DNA from: CAVVUC01 sp963751395
Lineage (GTDB): Bacteria > Verrucomicrobiota > Verrucomicrobiia > Chthoniobacterales > Chthoniobacteraceae
Length of the DNA: 64,000 bases
Assembly: GCA_963751395.1 (NCBI GenBank)
Contig: CAVVUC010000002.1
Coordinates: 620,001-684,000, forward strand
Reading direction: 5' to 3'
A program made the translations under genes and the position numbers. How positions within the stretch are numbered: position 1 is the stretch's first letter; each line of letters starts with the position of its first letter. The notes beneath the pieces were generated by a model. It had not been told where the DNA came from and did not search any database. It saw nothing but the letters and a program-made list of their open reading frames with translations. Of this stretch, positions 35,777 through 45,230 are shown one piece after another.

Positions 35777-37291
35777 ATGCCCAACTTAACTTCCCCGACA
35801 GTGTTGAGCGTCGCCGCAAAAAATGATCTCCCGGTTCCTTCAGCGCCTCCCCGATCGAAGCCACAGCCGGGAAGGTCGCTGGAAACGATCGTCGTTGCGG
35901 GTTTTGTTTCAATGCTCCTGCTCCTGGGCGGCATCGGGTGGCTTCAGGTTCTGGATACGATCAAAATGAAACGTGCGATCTCGTGGGTGGACCGGACGCA
36001 CGTCATGATAGAGGTGTTGAAGGAGTTGGAACTGGATATGCGTGAGGCCGAGTCAGCCCTGCGCACTTACATTATTACGGGCAACTCATTCCAACGCGAT
36101 GAATACCGGAGGCAGGCATTTCATGAAATGCAGTTCCACCTGGGCAAGATGCGGCAACTGACCGGGGATAATCCCGATCAACAACGCATATTGGACCGGA
36201 TGGAGCCTTTGCTGAAGGAACGGGTTGCCCTCATGGAGAAATCGCGCCAGGCGTATGAAACCGCGGCGGCTGACACAGCCCGCCAGAAGGCGCTACAGCG
36301 ATCGGGAGACGAACTGACGCACAAGATCGTGAAAGTATTTGCCGAATTCGTCGAGCGCGACCAGCAGTTGCTGGCCGCCCGCCTCGCCGCGCGCGAGTCT
36401 CATGCCGACATGGTGACGAGCGCAACCATTGCCAGCGGAGTATTGGGTCTTGGTTGTGTTACCATCGCGCTGTTCTTGATTCTGCGGGGCCTGAAGCAAC
36501 GCCGTCAGACCGAGCGGCAACTCCAGGTATCGCTGACCGAGAAGGAAACATTGCTCAAGGAAGTGCATCACCGCGTGAAGAACAATCTTCAGGTCATCTC
36601 CAGTCTGCTCAGCCTGGAATCCGAAAAGCTGAAGGATGATCCTTTGGCGACGACGGTTTTCAAGGAATGCCGCGATCGCATTCACTCGATGGCCCGGTTG
36701 CATCAGCAACTCTACAGCGACGGGCATTTTGCCTCGGTCGATTTTGGCAGGCATCTGAACGAGATGGCTGACATGCTTGTCCAATCGCACATGCCAAATC
36801 ACTGTCAGGTGACGCTGCAAGTCAGAAACGATCCAGTCAGCCTGGATCTGGATATGGCGGTCACGCTGGGGTTGATTGCAAACGAGTCCCCATGAACTGC
36901 GTTCACCACGCAGCATGTAAATTTCGAGACAGCCGCGTCCGTCGTTATTTGGCTAGTTTTGACCGATTTCGGCCTATTTACGGAGTAGTTGATTCTGAAC
37001 TCGCTCAAGCACGCATTCAACGGCCGGAACAGCGGCACGCTCACAGTGGCCCTGCATGACGGGCCCGAGGTCGAGATGTCCGTTTGCGATGATGGCAACG
37101 GACTCCCGGATGCATTCGATCCTGAGAAAGGCGCGGGCCTTGGCCTCGAACTCGTGATGGGGCTGGCTCAGCAGATTCATGGCAGCGCCCGAATCCAGAA
37201 CCACCCTGATGGCGGCACCCTCGCCACGATTCGAATTCCAGCAACCGACACTCAGAAAGAGAACCGGAGCCTCAAGGCATCATCATTATGA
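35777..37291 (+). pseudogene. HisKA_2-type sensor kinase interrupted by a 102-bp insertion
   Basis: The first part (35777-36895) has a membrane helix at about residues 35-55, a periplasmic four-helix (CHASE3-like) region, a second helix near 220-240 and the HisKA_2 box EVHHRVKNNLQVISSLLSLES. The frame then meets a stop after GLIANE. The ATPase domain resumes in the same frame at 36989 (LILNSLKHAF, CDDGNGLP, GAGLGLELV). Removing exactly 36887-36988 rejoins GLIANE and LILNSLKHAF, the expected N-box. Its partner regulator follows directly. As read, the kinase is split and probably inactive. Confidence 0.8.
36887..36988. other. 102-bp precise in-frame insertion in a kinase gene
   Basis: The insert is 34 codons long, carries a stop at its third codon and lies exactly between codons for Glu and Leu of the N-box. 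A 3-base direct repeat (AGT) can be aligned at both ends. It contains a small hairpin (CTGCG, seven bases, CGCAG) near its left end. No terminal inverted repeats or ORF are visible. Confidence 0.6.
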
Positions 37292-37683
37292 CAAAAACAC
37301 GCATCCTCGTCGTCGAAGATGAGGCTATCACCGTCGCCGCTCTCAAGCGTGAACTTGCCTCGCTCGGCTACGAAGTTATAGCCACCGCCAATACAACCGA
37401 GAGCGCAGTTCAGGCTGCGGAGCAACACCAGCCCGACATCGTTCTCATGGACATCACGCTTGCAGGAAAGCTCGATGGAATAGCGGCAGCCGTGACGATC
37501 CGGGGAACTACCGGAGCCCCCGTGATCTTTCTGACCGCCCATGCTGATCACGGAACGATGGAGCGGGCAATGCTTGCCGGCCCTTTCGGTTACCTGCTAA
37601 AGCCATTCAACCAAGCCGAACTGAAAGCAGCCATTGAGGTGGCACTTCACAAGCACAAAGCGGAGCTGGAACGCAGAGCGTAG
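37288..37683 (+). CDS. Single-domain response regulator
   Basis: A 131-residue receiver domain with no output domain. It has the acidic pair at Glu10-Asp11, phospho-acceptor Asp55 (DIVLMDITLAGKLDG), Thr83 and Lys105 (GYLLKPF). Such receivers commonly pair with HisKA_2 kinases like the interrupted one just upstream, whose last bases overlap this start. The last residues overlap the HNH remnant on the other strand. Confidence 0.9.
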   Translation: MTKTRILVVEDEAITVAALKRELASLGYEVIATANTTESAVQAAEQHQPDIVLMDITLAGKLDGIAAAVTIRGTTGAPVIFLTAHADHGTMERAMLAGPFGYLLKPFNQAELKAAIEVALHKHKAELERRA

Positions 37684-37689
37684 CTTGCC

Positions 37690-37970
37690 GAGCAAAGGAA
37701 GCGTTCCGGCGGCTTGCGTGCGTTGACACTGTTCTTGGGCCTGAGCGCCTCGTGCGTGAGGCGGTTGCCCTTGCGCGTGTTGCACGCGATGCACGAGCAC
37801 ACGACGTTCTCCCAATTTGTGAGACCGCCTTTGTCGCGTGGGATCACGTGGTCGAGGTTCAGGTCGCGCCGTCCATCGAAGCCGTGCGTGAGATAGTTGT
37901 CCTGCGCGTCGGAATAAATCACCTGGGCGTGTCCCTGGCAGAGGAGCGCCTTCGTCGCGCAACCTCTCAC
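37690..37970 (-). pseudogene. HNH endonuclease remnant 1 (internal deletion)
   Basis: The frame reads LLCQGHAQVIYSDAQDNYLT, then HGFD joined directly to GRRDLNLDHVIPRDKGG and WENVVCSCIACNTRKGNRL. Compared with full-length HNH proteins of this type as I recall them, the middle part before RRDLNLDHV is missing. The N-terminus is lost too. The HNH core residues (DHVIPRDKGG, WEN, CxxCN, K) remain. About 140 bp of it recurs at 41279-41457 with the same join. Confidence 0.65.
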
Positions 37971-38153
37971 CGCCGCTTGCGGAACCAGCCTACGGAAGGC
38001 GCACCCTTGCGGCGTCGATTTTTCTCACCCCTTCGACCATGGGCCGTTGTCGGTGACAGCGAGTTGGAACTGGATCGCATCGCCGATCCATGCCCTGCCG
38101 GTGCGGGCTTCGACATGGATCAAGCTTTTGCATTGTGAACGGCAATGCTCCGA

Positions 38154-38249
38154 CTACAGCCGGCTTTGGAAGCCGTGAAGTTCGGGAACGCTGGCCAGAT
38201 GGCAGCCCTCCGAGTCTCGTTCGATGACAACGTTGAATTCGCGTTTCAT
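38154..38249 (-). pseudogene. HicB-like antitoxin remnant
   Basis: A 31-codon frame, MKREFNVVIERDSEGCHLAS then VPELHGFQSRL and stop. It matches the N-terminal half of HicB/UPF0150 antitoxins (VxFExDxxGxxxASVPELPG). The rest is lost or scrambled; a short frame further on (KSLIHVEARTGRAW) may be debris. No HicA toxin is adjacent. The remainder of 37971-38385 shows nothing else I can support. Confidence 0.45.
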
Positions 38250-38385
38250 CTGTGAAATGTGCCAGAGGTTCCATTCTTTGGAGAGTAGGCGTTGAATGCA
38301 GCACGACACGACACGACTGCTTTCTTGACCGTCGGGCTTCCCGGGGCCATACCATCACGCGCTCGAACCGTTAAGTCATCCACCC

Positions 38386-41262
38386 ATGAAAGCATCCCTG
38401 TTTTTCCCCGCCCTCGCCCTTTGCTCCGTGATTTTCGCCAGCCGTCTGGCGGCCGCGCCCCCGGCGAATGACGCCTTTGGCAGCGCCCAGGCGATCGTTT
38501 CGGCGCTGCCCGCCACGGTGAGCGGGGATGCGGTGGACGCAACTCTGGAAACCTACGAGCCCGTGCCGGGTGCGGCGATCACCCCCTACCGGTCCGTCTG
38601 GTATTCGTGGACCGCGACGACGTCGGGCCCGGTGATGCCGACGTTTTCGTGGACCGACAACGGCGACGGCGAACAGGGGGACGCGGCGGTGGTTACGGTT
38701 TTCACGGGCACGGCCCTGGGCAATTTGCAGGCCGTCGCCAGCGGCAACAAGATCAATGGATTCAAAGCCTTCATGGTGACGGCGGGCACGACTTACCGTA
38801 TCCAATTGATGCTCCAGCCGTTGGATGCGGTGACCAGCGCGCCTTTCGAGTTCGGGTTGAGAAGCTCGGCTCCGCCGGCAAACAACAACTTCGCCAACGC
38901 CCAGATGATTACGACCGGCACGACCGCAGGCACGACGGCCAACGCCACGCTGGAGAACGGAGAACTGTCGGATCCCGGGGACTTGTCCATCTGGTTCAAG
39001 TGGACGCCCACCGCGACTGCCAATCGGAAACTCACGGTTTCCGACCCCAACGAACTCGGCTTGCCGGGCCTCGAAGTTTTCACCGGCACGGCCATCGACA
39101 ATCTGGTCCCGGTGGGGGCGGCTTTGGCCGGCGACGAACTCCACCTGCGGGTCACGGGAGGCACCACCTATTACATTCGTGTTTTCTCGGATGAATCCGA
39201 CAATGCCAGCGGCGGGATCAATGTCACGATCGGGACGGGGGCCGTGGACACCACCACCTCGAACGCCTTCGCGAACGCGACGGCTATCACGACCACCGGA
39301 ACGTCGGTGAGCGGCACGACCTTGAACTGCACCACCGAATCCGGCGAACGCCTGCCTTATGGCATGGGGGCCACCCGGTGGATGAAATGGACGGCTTCGA
39401 GCGCGGGTTGGTTCAGCGTGACGCCGGGCTCCGATGAAGTCATCCCGATGGTGGCAGTTTGGAAAGGGTCAACCCTCGCCAATTTGAAGCTGGTCGCGAT
39501 TTCCTCGGAGAGGGACGGCACCCCTGCCGTTTTTCAGGCTTCCGCGGGCGAGCTGTTTTACTTCCAGTGCGGTCCTCATGGGGCATCGACGGGAACGGGG
39601 GAGTTCACCTTGCAGGTGGATGCGGGCGATGATCCGGGCATGTCGCGCCTGACGAATGTCACCCTCTCGCCCGGCACGGTCAATGTGTCGGCGTCCAACC
39701 AGACCGTGACGGCCACCCTTGTGATCACAGGCACGGCGGACGCGGAACCGACTTCGGTCCTGCTGATCCATCCCGATGGCGGAGTGGTTTCCTCGGCCCT
39801 CTCGGACGATGGCGGGATTACTCTGGTGAGCGGAACGACGGGCAACGGGTCCTATGCGGCGCAGTTGACCATTCCGAAGGGATCGAAAGCCGGGGGCTAC
39901 CGGATCGTCGTCCAGATCGATGAGCCATCAACAGGGGGAAACTGGATCTACGGGTCCACCCACCTGCCCAAGGACGGATTTCTCTCGGAATGGTACGAGT
40001 GGCTGAACCTGTTCGACATCCCATCCGGTGCCGATGCCATCACGGTGACGGGCGGGTCGGACACGGCTCCGGTGTTGTCCTCGTTTTCGGTGACGCCGGC
40101 AGGCGGGGATACGGCCTCCGGGGATTTGGAACTTCAGATGGATGTGGTGGCTACGGACGATACCGGAATCGCAGCGGTCTCGGTGGAGGCCTTCGACCCT
40201 CAAGGTTTTGTGGTTCAGGCCGATCACAACATGGTTCTTGTTTCGGGAAGCGTGACGAGCGGGACATGGCGCGCCACGGCAACCATCCCGCAGGACACCC
40301 CGGCGCACCGGCTCGGGTTCCGCATCCAGATCACGGATGCGAAGGGGCGGACGCGGCGGTTCGGGTTCTCGGACAGCGACACGTTCCCGCAAAGCGTCAG
40401 CCGGCTCGAGCGGATCCCGGCCGGATCGACCTCGTCGGTGCCGATCACGAACTCCGGTCCGGCGGACTTCATGCCCCCGCAGGTGCGCGAGGTGACGATC
40501 ACCCCGAATTCGGTCGATCTTTCGGCCGGGTCGGTCGAGGTCAAGATCACGGCGCGGGTGGTGGATGATGCGTCGGGTGTGTTGTCTGACGCGATCGACG
40601 CGGAACTCAGCGGGCTCACCGATTCCGTCTTTGTGACGCTCACGCGTGCTTCTGGCGATGCCAACGACGGGGTTTACGAGGCATCGGTGATGCTCCCTGC
40701 GTATCTGGCGGTGGACACCTACAGCCTGGTCCTTCACACGGAGGATGCAGCGGGGAACGTGCTCGATGCCAGTTCGCTCGACCTGGTGTGGATCCCGTCC
40801 CTCGACGTCACGGCTACTGCCACCGGCTACATTGCCTGGGCGGCCGAGTTCGGGCTGGCCTCACCCGACGATGCGCCGCTGGCGGAACCGCAGGGTGACG
40901 GCATTCCCAATCTTCTGAAATACGCCTTCAACCTCGATCCCACGACCCCCGTTCAAGGGGCGGATCGGATCCTTGTTTCGGGAAGCGGGACAGCCGGCCT
41001 GCCCTTGATCACATGCATGCCGGGCGGCGTGTTGCGGGTCGAATACGTGCGCCGTACCGGGGCAGGCGACATCGCCTATCAAGTGCAATTCTGTTCGGAT
41101 CCGGGCGGCAGCGGATCCGGCGGCTGGGTTGCGGCCACGGGGACCGAAACCGCAGATCCAACCCTCGACGCCAATTGGGAACGCGTCCATGTCGATGATG
41201 TTCCGCCCCCCGGTGCCTCGAGGCGGTTCGGCCGCGTGCGGGTGATGCGGACCGCGCCGTGA
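38386..41262 (+). CDS. Large secreted beta-sandwich repeat protein
   Basis: A 958-residue protein with signal peptide MKASLFFPALALCSVIFASRLAAA. Three N-terminal repeats start at APPANDAFGSAQAI, APPANNNFANAQMI and TTSNAFANATAI, each about 125 residues and carrying a WYSWTAT, WFKWTPT or WMKWTAS strand. These resemble the pre-peptidase or carbohydrate-binding beta-sandwich found in PVC secreted proteins. Ig-like domains follow (from about residue 420). The C-terminus (GDGIPNLLKYAFNLDPT) is a common Verrucomicrobial ending. No catalytic site is seen. The gene sits between two HNH remnants. Confidence 0.75.
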   Translation: MKASLFFPALALCSVIFASRLAAAPPANDAFGSAQAIVSALPATVSGDAVDATLETYEPVPGAAITPYRSVWYSWTATTSGPVMPTFSWTDNGDGEQGDAAVVTVFTGTALGNLQAVASGNKINGFKAFMVTAGTTYRIQLMLQPLDAVTSAPFEFGLRSSAPPANNNFANAQMITTGTTAGTTANATLENGELSDPGDLSIWFKWTPTATANRKLTVSDPNELGLPGLEVFTGTAIDNLVPVGAALAGDELHLRVTGGTTYYIRVFSDESDNASGGINVTIGTGAVDTTTSNAFANATAITTTGTSVSGTTLNCTTESGERLPYGMGATRWMKWTASSAGWFSVTPGSDEVIPMVAVWKGSTLANLKLVAISSERDGTPAVFQASAGELFYFQCGPHGASTGTGEFTLQVDAGDDPGMSRLTNVTLSPGTVNVSASNQTVTATLVITGTADAEPTSVLLIHPDGGVVSSALSDDGGITLVSGTTGNGSYAAQLTIPKGSKAGGYRIVVQIDEPSTGGNWIYGSTHLPKDGFLSEWYEWLNLFDIPSGADAITVTGGSDTAPVLSSFSVTPAGGDTASGDLELQMDVVATDDTGIAAVSVEAFDPQGFVVQADHNMVLVSGSVTSGTWRATATIPQDTPAHRLGFRIQITDAKGRTRRFGFSDSDTFPQSVSRLERIPAGSTSSVPITNSGPADFMPPQVREVTITPNSVDLSAGSVEVKITARVVDDASGVLSDAIDAELSGLTDSVFVTLTRASGDANDGVYEASVMLPAYLAVDTYSLVLHTEDAAGNVLDASSLDLVWIPSLDVTATATGYIAWAAEFGLASPDDAPLAEPQGDGIPNLLKYAFNLDPTTPVQGADRILVSGSGTAGLPLITCMPGGVLRVEYVRRTGAGDIAYQVQFCSDPGGSGSGGWVAATGTETADPTLDANWERVHVDDVPPPGASRRFGRVRVMRTAP

Positions 41263-41278
41263 GGCTGGTCCTGGTCTG

Positions 41279-41457
41279 TTCTCCCAAGCCGTCTGCCCGC
41301 CTTTGTCGCGTGGGATGACGTGTTCGAGATTCAGGTCGCGCCGGCCATCGAAGCCGTGCGTGAGATAGTTGTCCTGCGCGTCGGAACAAACCACCCGGGC
41401 GTGTCCCTGGCAGAGGAGCGTGAATGCGCGACCAACCGTGCAGGCATTCACCGCAAA
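41279..41457 (-). pseudogene. HNH endonuclease remnant 2 (same internal deletion)
   Basis: Reads VNACTVGRAFTLLCQGHARV, then CSDAQDNYLTHGFD joined to GRRDLNLEHVIPRDKGG and cut at WEN. It keeps more of the N-terminus than remnant 1 but loses the C-terminal Cys/Lys part. The shared HGFD-GRRD join shows both copies descend from one already-deleted gene. They form direct repeats around the 38386-41262 gene. Confidence 0.65.
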
Positions 41458-41568
41458 CCTTCTCAGTTGCGAAATCCAGGCGTTAATCCCGGCGCGTCAA
41501 CCGGCGAGTTGAGCGGGCGTGAAAACTTCCAGTTGCCAACAAAATCGTGTCCCGCCATGATGCGGCGC

Positions 41569-41787
41569 ATGGCCAAGGAAGAACCCATTCTCACCGAGGG
41601 CGTCGTCACCGACGTGCTTCCGGGGACAATGTTTCGTGTGAACCTGCCGAACGGGCGGAGCGTGCTCGCCCACATTTCGGGGAAGATGCGCAAGCACTTC
41701 ATTCGCATCGTGCCGGGTGACAAGGTCGAGTTGGAGCTTTCGCCATACGACCTCACCAAGGCTCGCATCATTTTCCGCGAAACCTGA
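41569..41787 (+). CDS. infA: Translation initiation factor IF-1 (first copy)
   Basis: A 72-residue OB-fold protein, MAKEEPILTEGVVTDVLPGT followed by MFRVNLPNGRSVLAHISGKM and PGDKVELELSPYDLTKARI. It blocks the ribosomal A site during initiation. ATG 41569 is chosen because upstream in-frame codons belong to the HNH remnant strand. A second IF-1 gene lies at 57923. This copy stands alone before the str operon. Confidence 0.92.
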   Translation: MAKEEPILTEGVVTDVLPGTMFRVNLPNGRSVLAHISGKMRKHFIRIVPGDKVELELSPYDLTKARIIFRET

Positions 41788-41895
41788 CGGCACCCGTTGC
41801 TTCCAAATCGACTGCGCCCGCCGGGCGCCTGGGGCGGTTGGAATCGTGGCTTCAGCCCGTGCGCAGATTTTTTTTGAAAAAACGCAAAAGTTTTC

Positions 41896-41924
41896 TTGCG
41901 GACAATTTTAGATTCCCCTAGTTT
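41896..41924 (+). promoter_or_regulatory. Candidate promoter P1 of the ribosomal cluster
   Basis: TTGCGG, 17 bases, TAGTTT. The block CTTGCG...TTTTAGATT...TTCGC is repeated at 41977-42008, suggesting two tandem promoters 82 bases apart. Sigma-70-like, moderate match only. Confidence 0.35.
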
Positions 41925-41977
41925 CGCCATCCCGCGCGATGTGGTAGAGCCGAATTCGCGCGTCAGTTAAAAAACAC

Positions 41978-42005
41978 TTGCGCGAGTTTTAGATTTGTCT
42001 ATTGT
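41978..42005 (+). promoter_or_regulatory. Candidate promoter P2 of the ribosomal cluster
   Basis: TTGCGC, 16 bases, TATTGT, in a 32-base block resembling P1. It would start transcription near 42012, leaving a leader of about 120 bases before rpsL. Confidence 0.35.
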
Positions 42006-42040
42006 TCGCGCTCCCCGCGTCCAGTGGGTCGAAATAGTGC

Positions 42041-42058
42041 CCGCTCGAGCGGTTTTTT
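42041..42058 (+). terminator. Short hairpin with U-run in the rpsL leader (possible attenuator)
   Basis: CCGCTCGAGCGG followed by TTTTTT. The stem is only four base pairs with a TCGA loop. It lies between the candidate promoters and rpsL, so it could either end transcription of infA or attenuate the operon. Confidence 0.4.
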
Positions 42059-42131
42059 CGTCCCGTGAAGAAACGGTGTAAAAGCGGTCACGGGATCGCG
42101 ATGAGAGCAGAGTTTTAATCCGAAAATTTAA

Positions 42132-42542
42132 ATGCCAACAATCAACCAGCTTGTCCGAAAAGGGCGGAAGAAAGTGACGGTGAAATCCAAATCACCGGCG
42201 CTCGTGAATTGTCCGCAGCGCCGCGGTGTCTGTATTCAGGTGATGACCCGCACGCCCAAGAAACCGAACTCCGCGCTTCGCAAGGTCGCGAAGGTGCGTT
42301 TGACGAACGGACAGGAAGTGATCGCTTACATTCCCGGTGAGGGACACAACTTGCAGGAACACTCGATCGTGCTCGTTCGCGGCGGTCGTGTGAAAGATTT
42401 GCCCGGTGTTCGTTATCACATCGTCCGCGGCACGCTCGACGCGCTCGGAGTCGATGGCCGCCGCCGCAGCCGTTCCAAGTACGGTGCCAAGCGTCCGAAA
42501 GCGGGCGCGGGAAGCGCCGAAGCAAAGGGCAAGAAGAAATAA
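42132..42542 (+). CDS. rpsL: 30S ribosomal protein S12
   Basis: A 136-residue decoding-centre protein. MPTINQLVRKGRKK, TRTPKKPNSALRKVAKVRLT and GRVKDLPGVRYHIVRG are diagnostic, including the streptomycin-site lysines. The C-terminus is extended by an Ala/Lys tail (PKAGAGSAEAKGKKK). It begins the str operon. Confidence 0.97.
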   Translation: MPTINQLVRKGRKKVTVKSKSPALVNCPQRRGVCIQVMTRTPKKPNSALRKVAKVRLTNGQEVIAYIPGEGHNLQEHSIVLVRGGRVKDLPGVRYHIVRGTLDALGVDGRRRSRSKYGAKRPKAGAGSAEAKGKKK

Positions 42543-42554
42543 ACAGGTTTAGCC

Positions 42555-43028
42555 ATGTCAAGACGCCGCAGAGTTTTTAAGAAAAAGGAAAACGTGGATG
42601 CCCGCTACGGGAGCACGGTTGTCGCCCAGTTGATCAGCACGATCATGAAGGGCGGCAAGAAATCGCTCGCCGAGAACATCGTTTACACCGCGATCGAGAA
42701 GACGCGCCAAAGCACCGACGTCGTGGATCCGCTTGAGACCTTGCACAAGGCGCTCGACAACGTGAAGCCGCGTTTGGAAGCCAAGTCCCGCCGGGTTGGT
42801 GGCGCCACTTATCAGGTGCCGATGGAAGTTCCTCCGCGCCGCCAGGTCGCGCTCGCGATGCGCTGGATCGTTGGTTTCGCGCAGAAGCGCAAGAGCGTGC
42901 CGATGATGGATGCGCTCGCCACCGAGTTGAAAGACGCCGCAGCCGGGCAGGGGAACGCGATCAAGAAACGTGACGACACTCACAAAATGGCGCAGGCCAA
43001 CCGCGCGTTCGCCCATTTCAGATTCTAA
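42555..43028 (+). CDS. rpsG: 30S ribosomal protein S7
   Basis: A 157-residue head protein that organises the 3' domain of 16S rRNA. MSRRRRVFKKKENVDARYGS and GGATYQVPMEVPPRRQVALA are diagnostic. Intact frame, 12 bases after rpsL. Confidence 0.97.
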   Translation: MSRRRRVFKKKENVDARYGSTVVAQLISTIMKGGKKSLAENIVYTAIEKTRQSTDVVDPLETLHKALDNVKPRLEAKSRRVGGATYQVPMEVPPRRQVALAMRWIVGFAQKRKSVPMMDALATELKDAAAGQGNAIKKRDDTHKMAQANRAFAHFRF

Positions 43029-43034
43029 ACATCC

Positions 43035-45213
43035 ATGTCCGCAACCTTGGAGAAAACAGCTTTGTCAACGAATCCAAACTCGCCCAACCGGGCATTTCCC
43101 CTGGAGCGCACGCGCAACATCGGTATTGCCGCGCATATCGATGCAGGCAAGACGACGCTTACCGAGCGCATTCTTTTCTATACCGGCATGATCCACAAGA
43201 TCGGTGAGGTGCATGAAGGCACGACCGTCACCGACTGGATGGAGCAGGAGCGCGAGCGTGGCATCACGATCACGTCGGCGGCCACCACCTGCGCATGGAC
43301 GCAGCGCAAGGAGCCGGGTGTTTACAAGGTTTACGACGGCATCAAGATGCGCGTGAACATCATCGATACTCCCGGCCACGTGGATTTCACCGCCGAAGTC
43401 GAGCGTTCCTTGCGCGTTCTTGACGGCGCGATCGCCGTGTTCGATGCGCGTTGCGGGCGTTCAGCCTCAATCGGAAACGGTCTGGCGCCAGGCCAACAAA
43501 TATCAGCGTTCCGCGCATTGCGTTCATCAACAAGATGGATCGCGTGGGGGCGGATTTTCCGGCGGCGATCGAAAGCATGCGCAAGAAGCTCAATGCGAAT
43601 GCCTGGCCGATCCTCATTCCGCTCGGCAAGGAGGATTACCTCACCGGCCAGCTCGATGTCATCAACAGGAAAGCCGTCATTTATTCCGACAACGACATGA
43701 TGGGATCGACTTATCAAGTCGAAGAAATCCCGGCGGAGCACAAGGAGATGATCGACAAAGCCTACGCCGATCTCGTCGAGCAGGTTTCCAACCTCGACGA
43801 CGAACTGGCCGAAGCCGTCCTCGAGGACAAGCCGGTTACCCCGGAGATGCTCAAGGCCGGCATTCGCCGCCAGACGATCGCGAACCGTTTTGTGCCGGTC
43901 GTGGGGGGTTCGGCCTTCAAGAACAAAGGCGTCCAGTATCTCGTTGACGCAGTCATCGACTATCTGCCCGGTCCTCTCGACATTCCGCCGGCGCAGGGAA
44001 TGAATCCCGACACAAAGGCGCCGCTCAGCGCCCCCACGGACGACAATGGAAAGTTCTGCTCGCTGGCGTTCAAACTTTGGAGCGATCCATTCGTCGGCAA
44101 GCTCGTCTTCTTCCGCGTTTACTCCGGCACGCTGTCCAAGGGCGACACCGTTTACAATCCGCGCACCAACAAGCGTGAGCGCATCTCGCGTCTGATCCAG
44201 ATCCAGGCCGACAAGCGCGAGGACATCGACACCTGTTACGCCGGTGACATCGCCGCCATCGTGGGCATCAAGAACATCACCACGGGTGACACTCTTTGCG
44301 ACGAAGATCATACGATCCTCCTCGAGCCGCCGATCGTTCCCTGATCCGGTTATTTCGATGGCGATCGAGCCGAAGACGAAACTCGACCAGGAGAAAATGT
44401 CCATCGCCCTCCAGCGCCTCGCGGAAGAAGATCCGACGTTCCGCGTGTTCACCAACGAAGAGACCGGTCAGACAATCATCGCAGGAATGGGCGAACTTCA
44501 CCTCGAAATCATTCGCGACCGCATGTTCCGCGAGTTCAAGGTCGAGGCGAACGCCGGCAAACCGCAGATCGCTTATCGCGAGACGATCACCGCCAGCGCG
44601 AATGGCGAAGGCAAGCTCATCAAGCAATCCGGTGGTCGCGGTCAGTACGGACACGTTATCGTCGATGTCCGCCCTGCGCGAGCGCGGCAAGGGGCTCGTC
44701 ATCGAGAACAAAGTCGTCGGCGGCAACATTCCGAAGGAATACATTCCCGCCTGCAAAAAGGGCATCGAAGAAGCCGTGCTCAACGGCGTCGTCGGGGGCT
44801 ACCCGGTCATCGATGTCGAAGTGGACATCATCGACGGCAGCTACCACGACGTTGATTCCAACGAACTCGCGTTCAAACTGGCTGCGATTTTCGCGATGAA
44901 AGACGGCTTCAAGAAAGCGAAGCCGATTCTTCTCGAGCCGATCATGAAGGTGGAGAACATCACGCCTGACGAGTATCAGGGCGACATCATGGGCGACCTC
45001 AACCGCCGTCGCGGGAAGATCATGAGCCTCGAAAGCAAGACTGGTCTCACCACGATCAACGCCGAGGTTCCGCTCGCGGAAATGTTCGGATACGCGACCT
45101 CGATTCGCTCGCTGTCCAAGGGCCGTTCGAGTTACTCGATGGAGCCGTCGCACTTCGAGCAGGTGCCCGCGCAGGTGCTCGCGGCGGTGCTCGACCAAAA
45201 AGGAAAAGCGTAA
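43035..45213 (+). CDS. fusA: Elongation factor G, reading frame broken at four sites
   Basis: The translocase GTPase. RNIGIAAHIDAGKTTLTERI, DTPGHVDFT and NKMDR are the G motifs; domains II-V follow to EQVPAQVLAAVLDQKGKA. The frame shifts at 43449 (extra C), 43505 (extra A), 44342 (extra T) and 44676 (extra G). Removing each single base restores FDAVAGVQPQ, NKYRVPRIAF, VPDPVISMAIEPK and VDVRPRERGKG, the family sequence. None lies in a homopolymer. As written, no full-length EF-G can be translated. No tuf gene follows. Confidence 0.93.
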
Positions 45214-45230
45214 TTTAACCACATCACTTT

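Noticed and set aside
36887..36988. Translational bypass element of the gene-60 type
   Set aside because: A GAG codon is present at both ends, but landing on the downstream GAG would be followed by TAG, so no matching take-off and landing pair works.
43035..45213. Programmed frameshifting in fusA
   Set aside because: Four sites with different sequence contexts and no slippery motif; the same kind of change is scattered over a dozen genes, so recoding is much less likely than sequence error.
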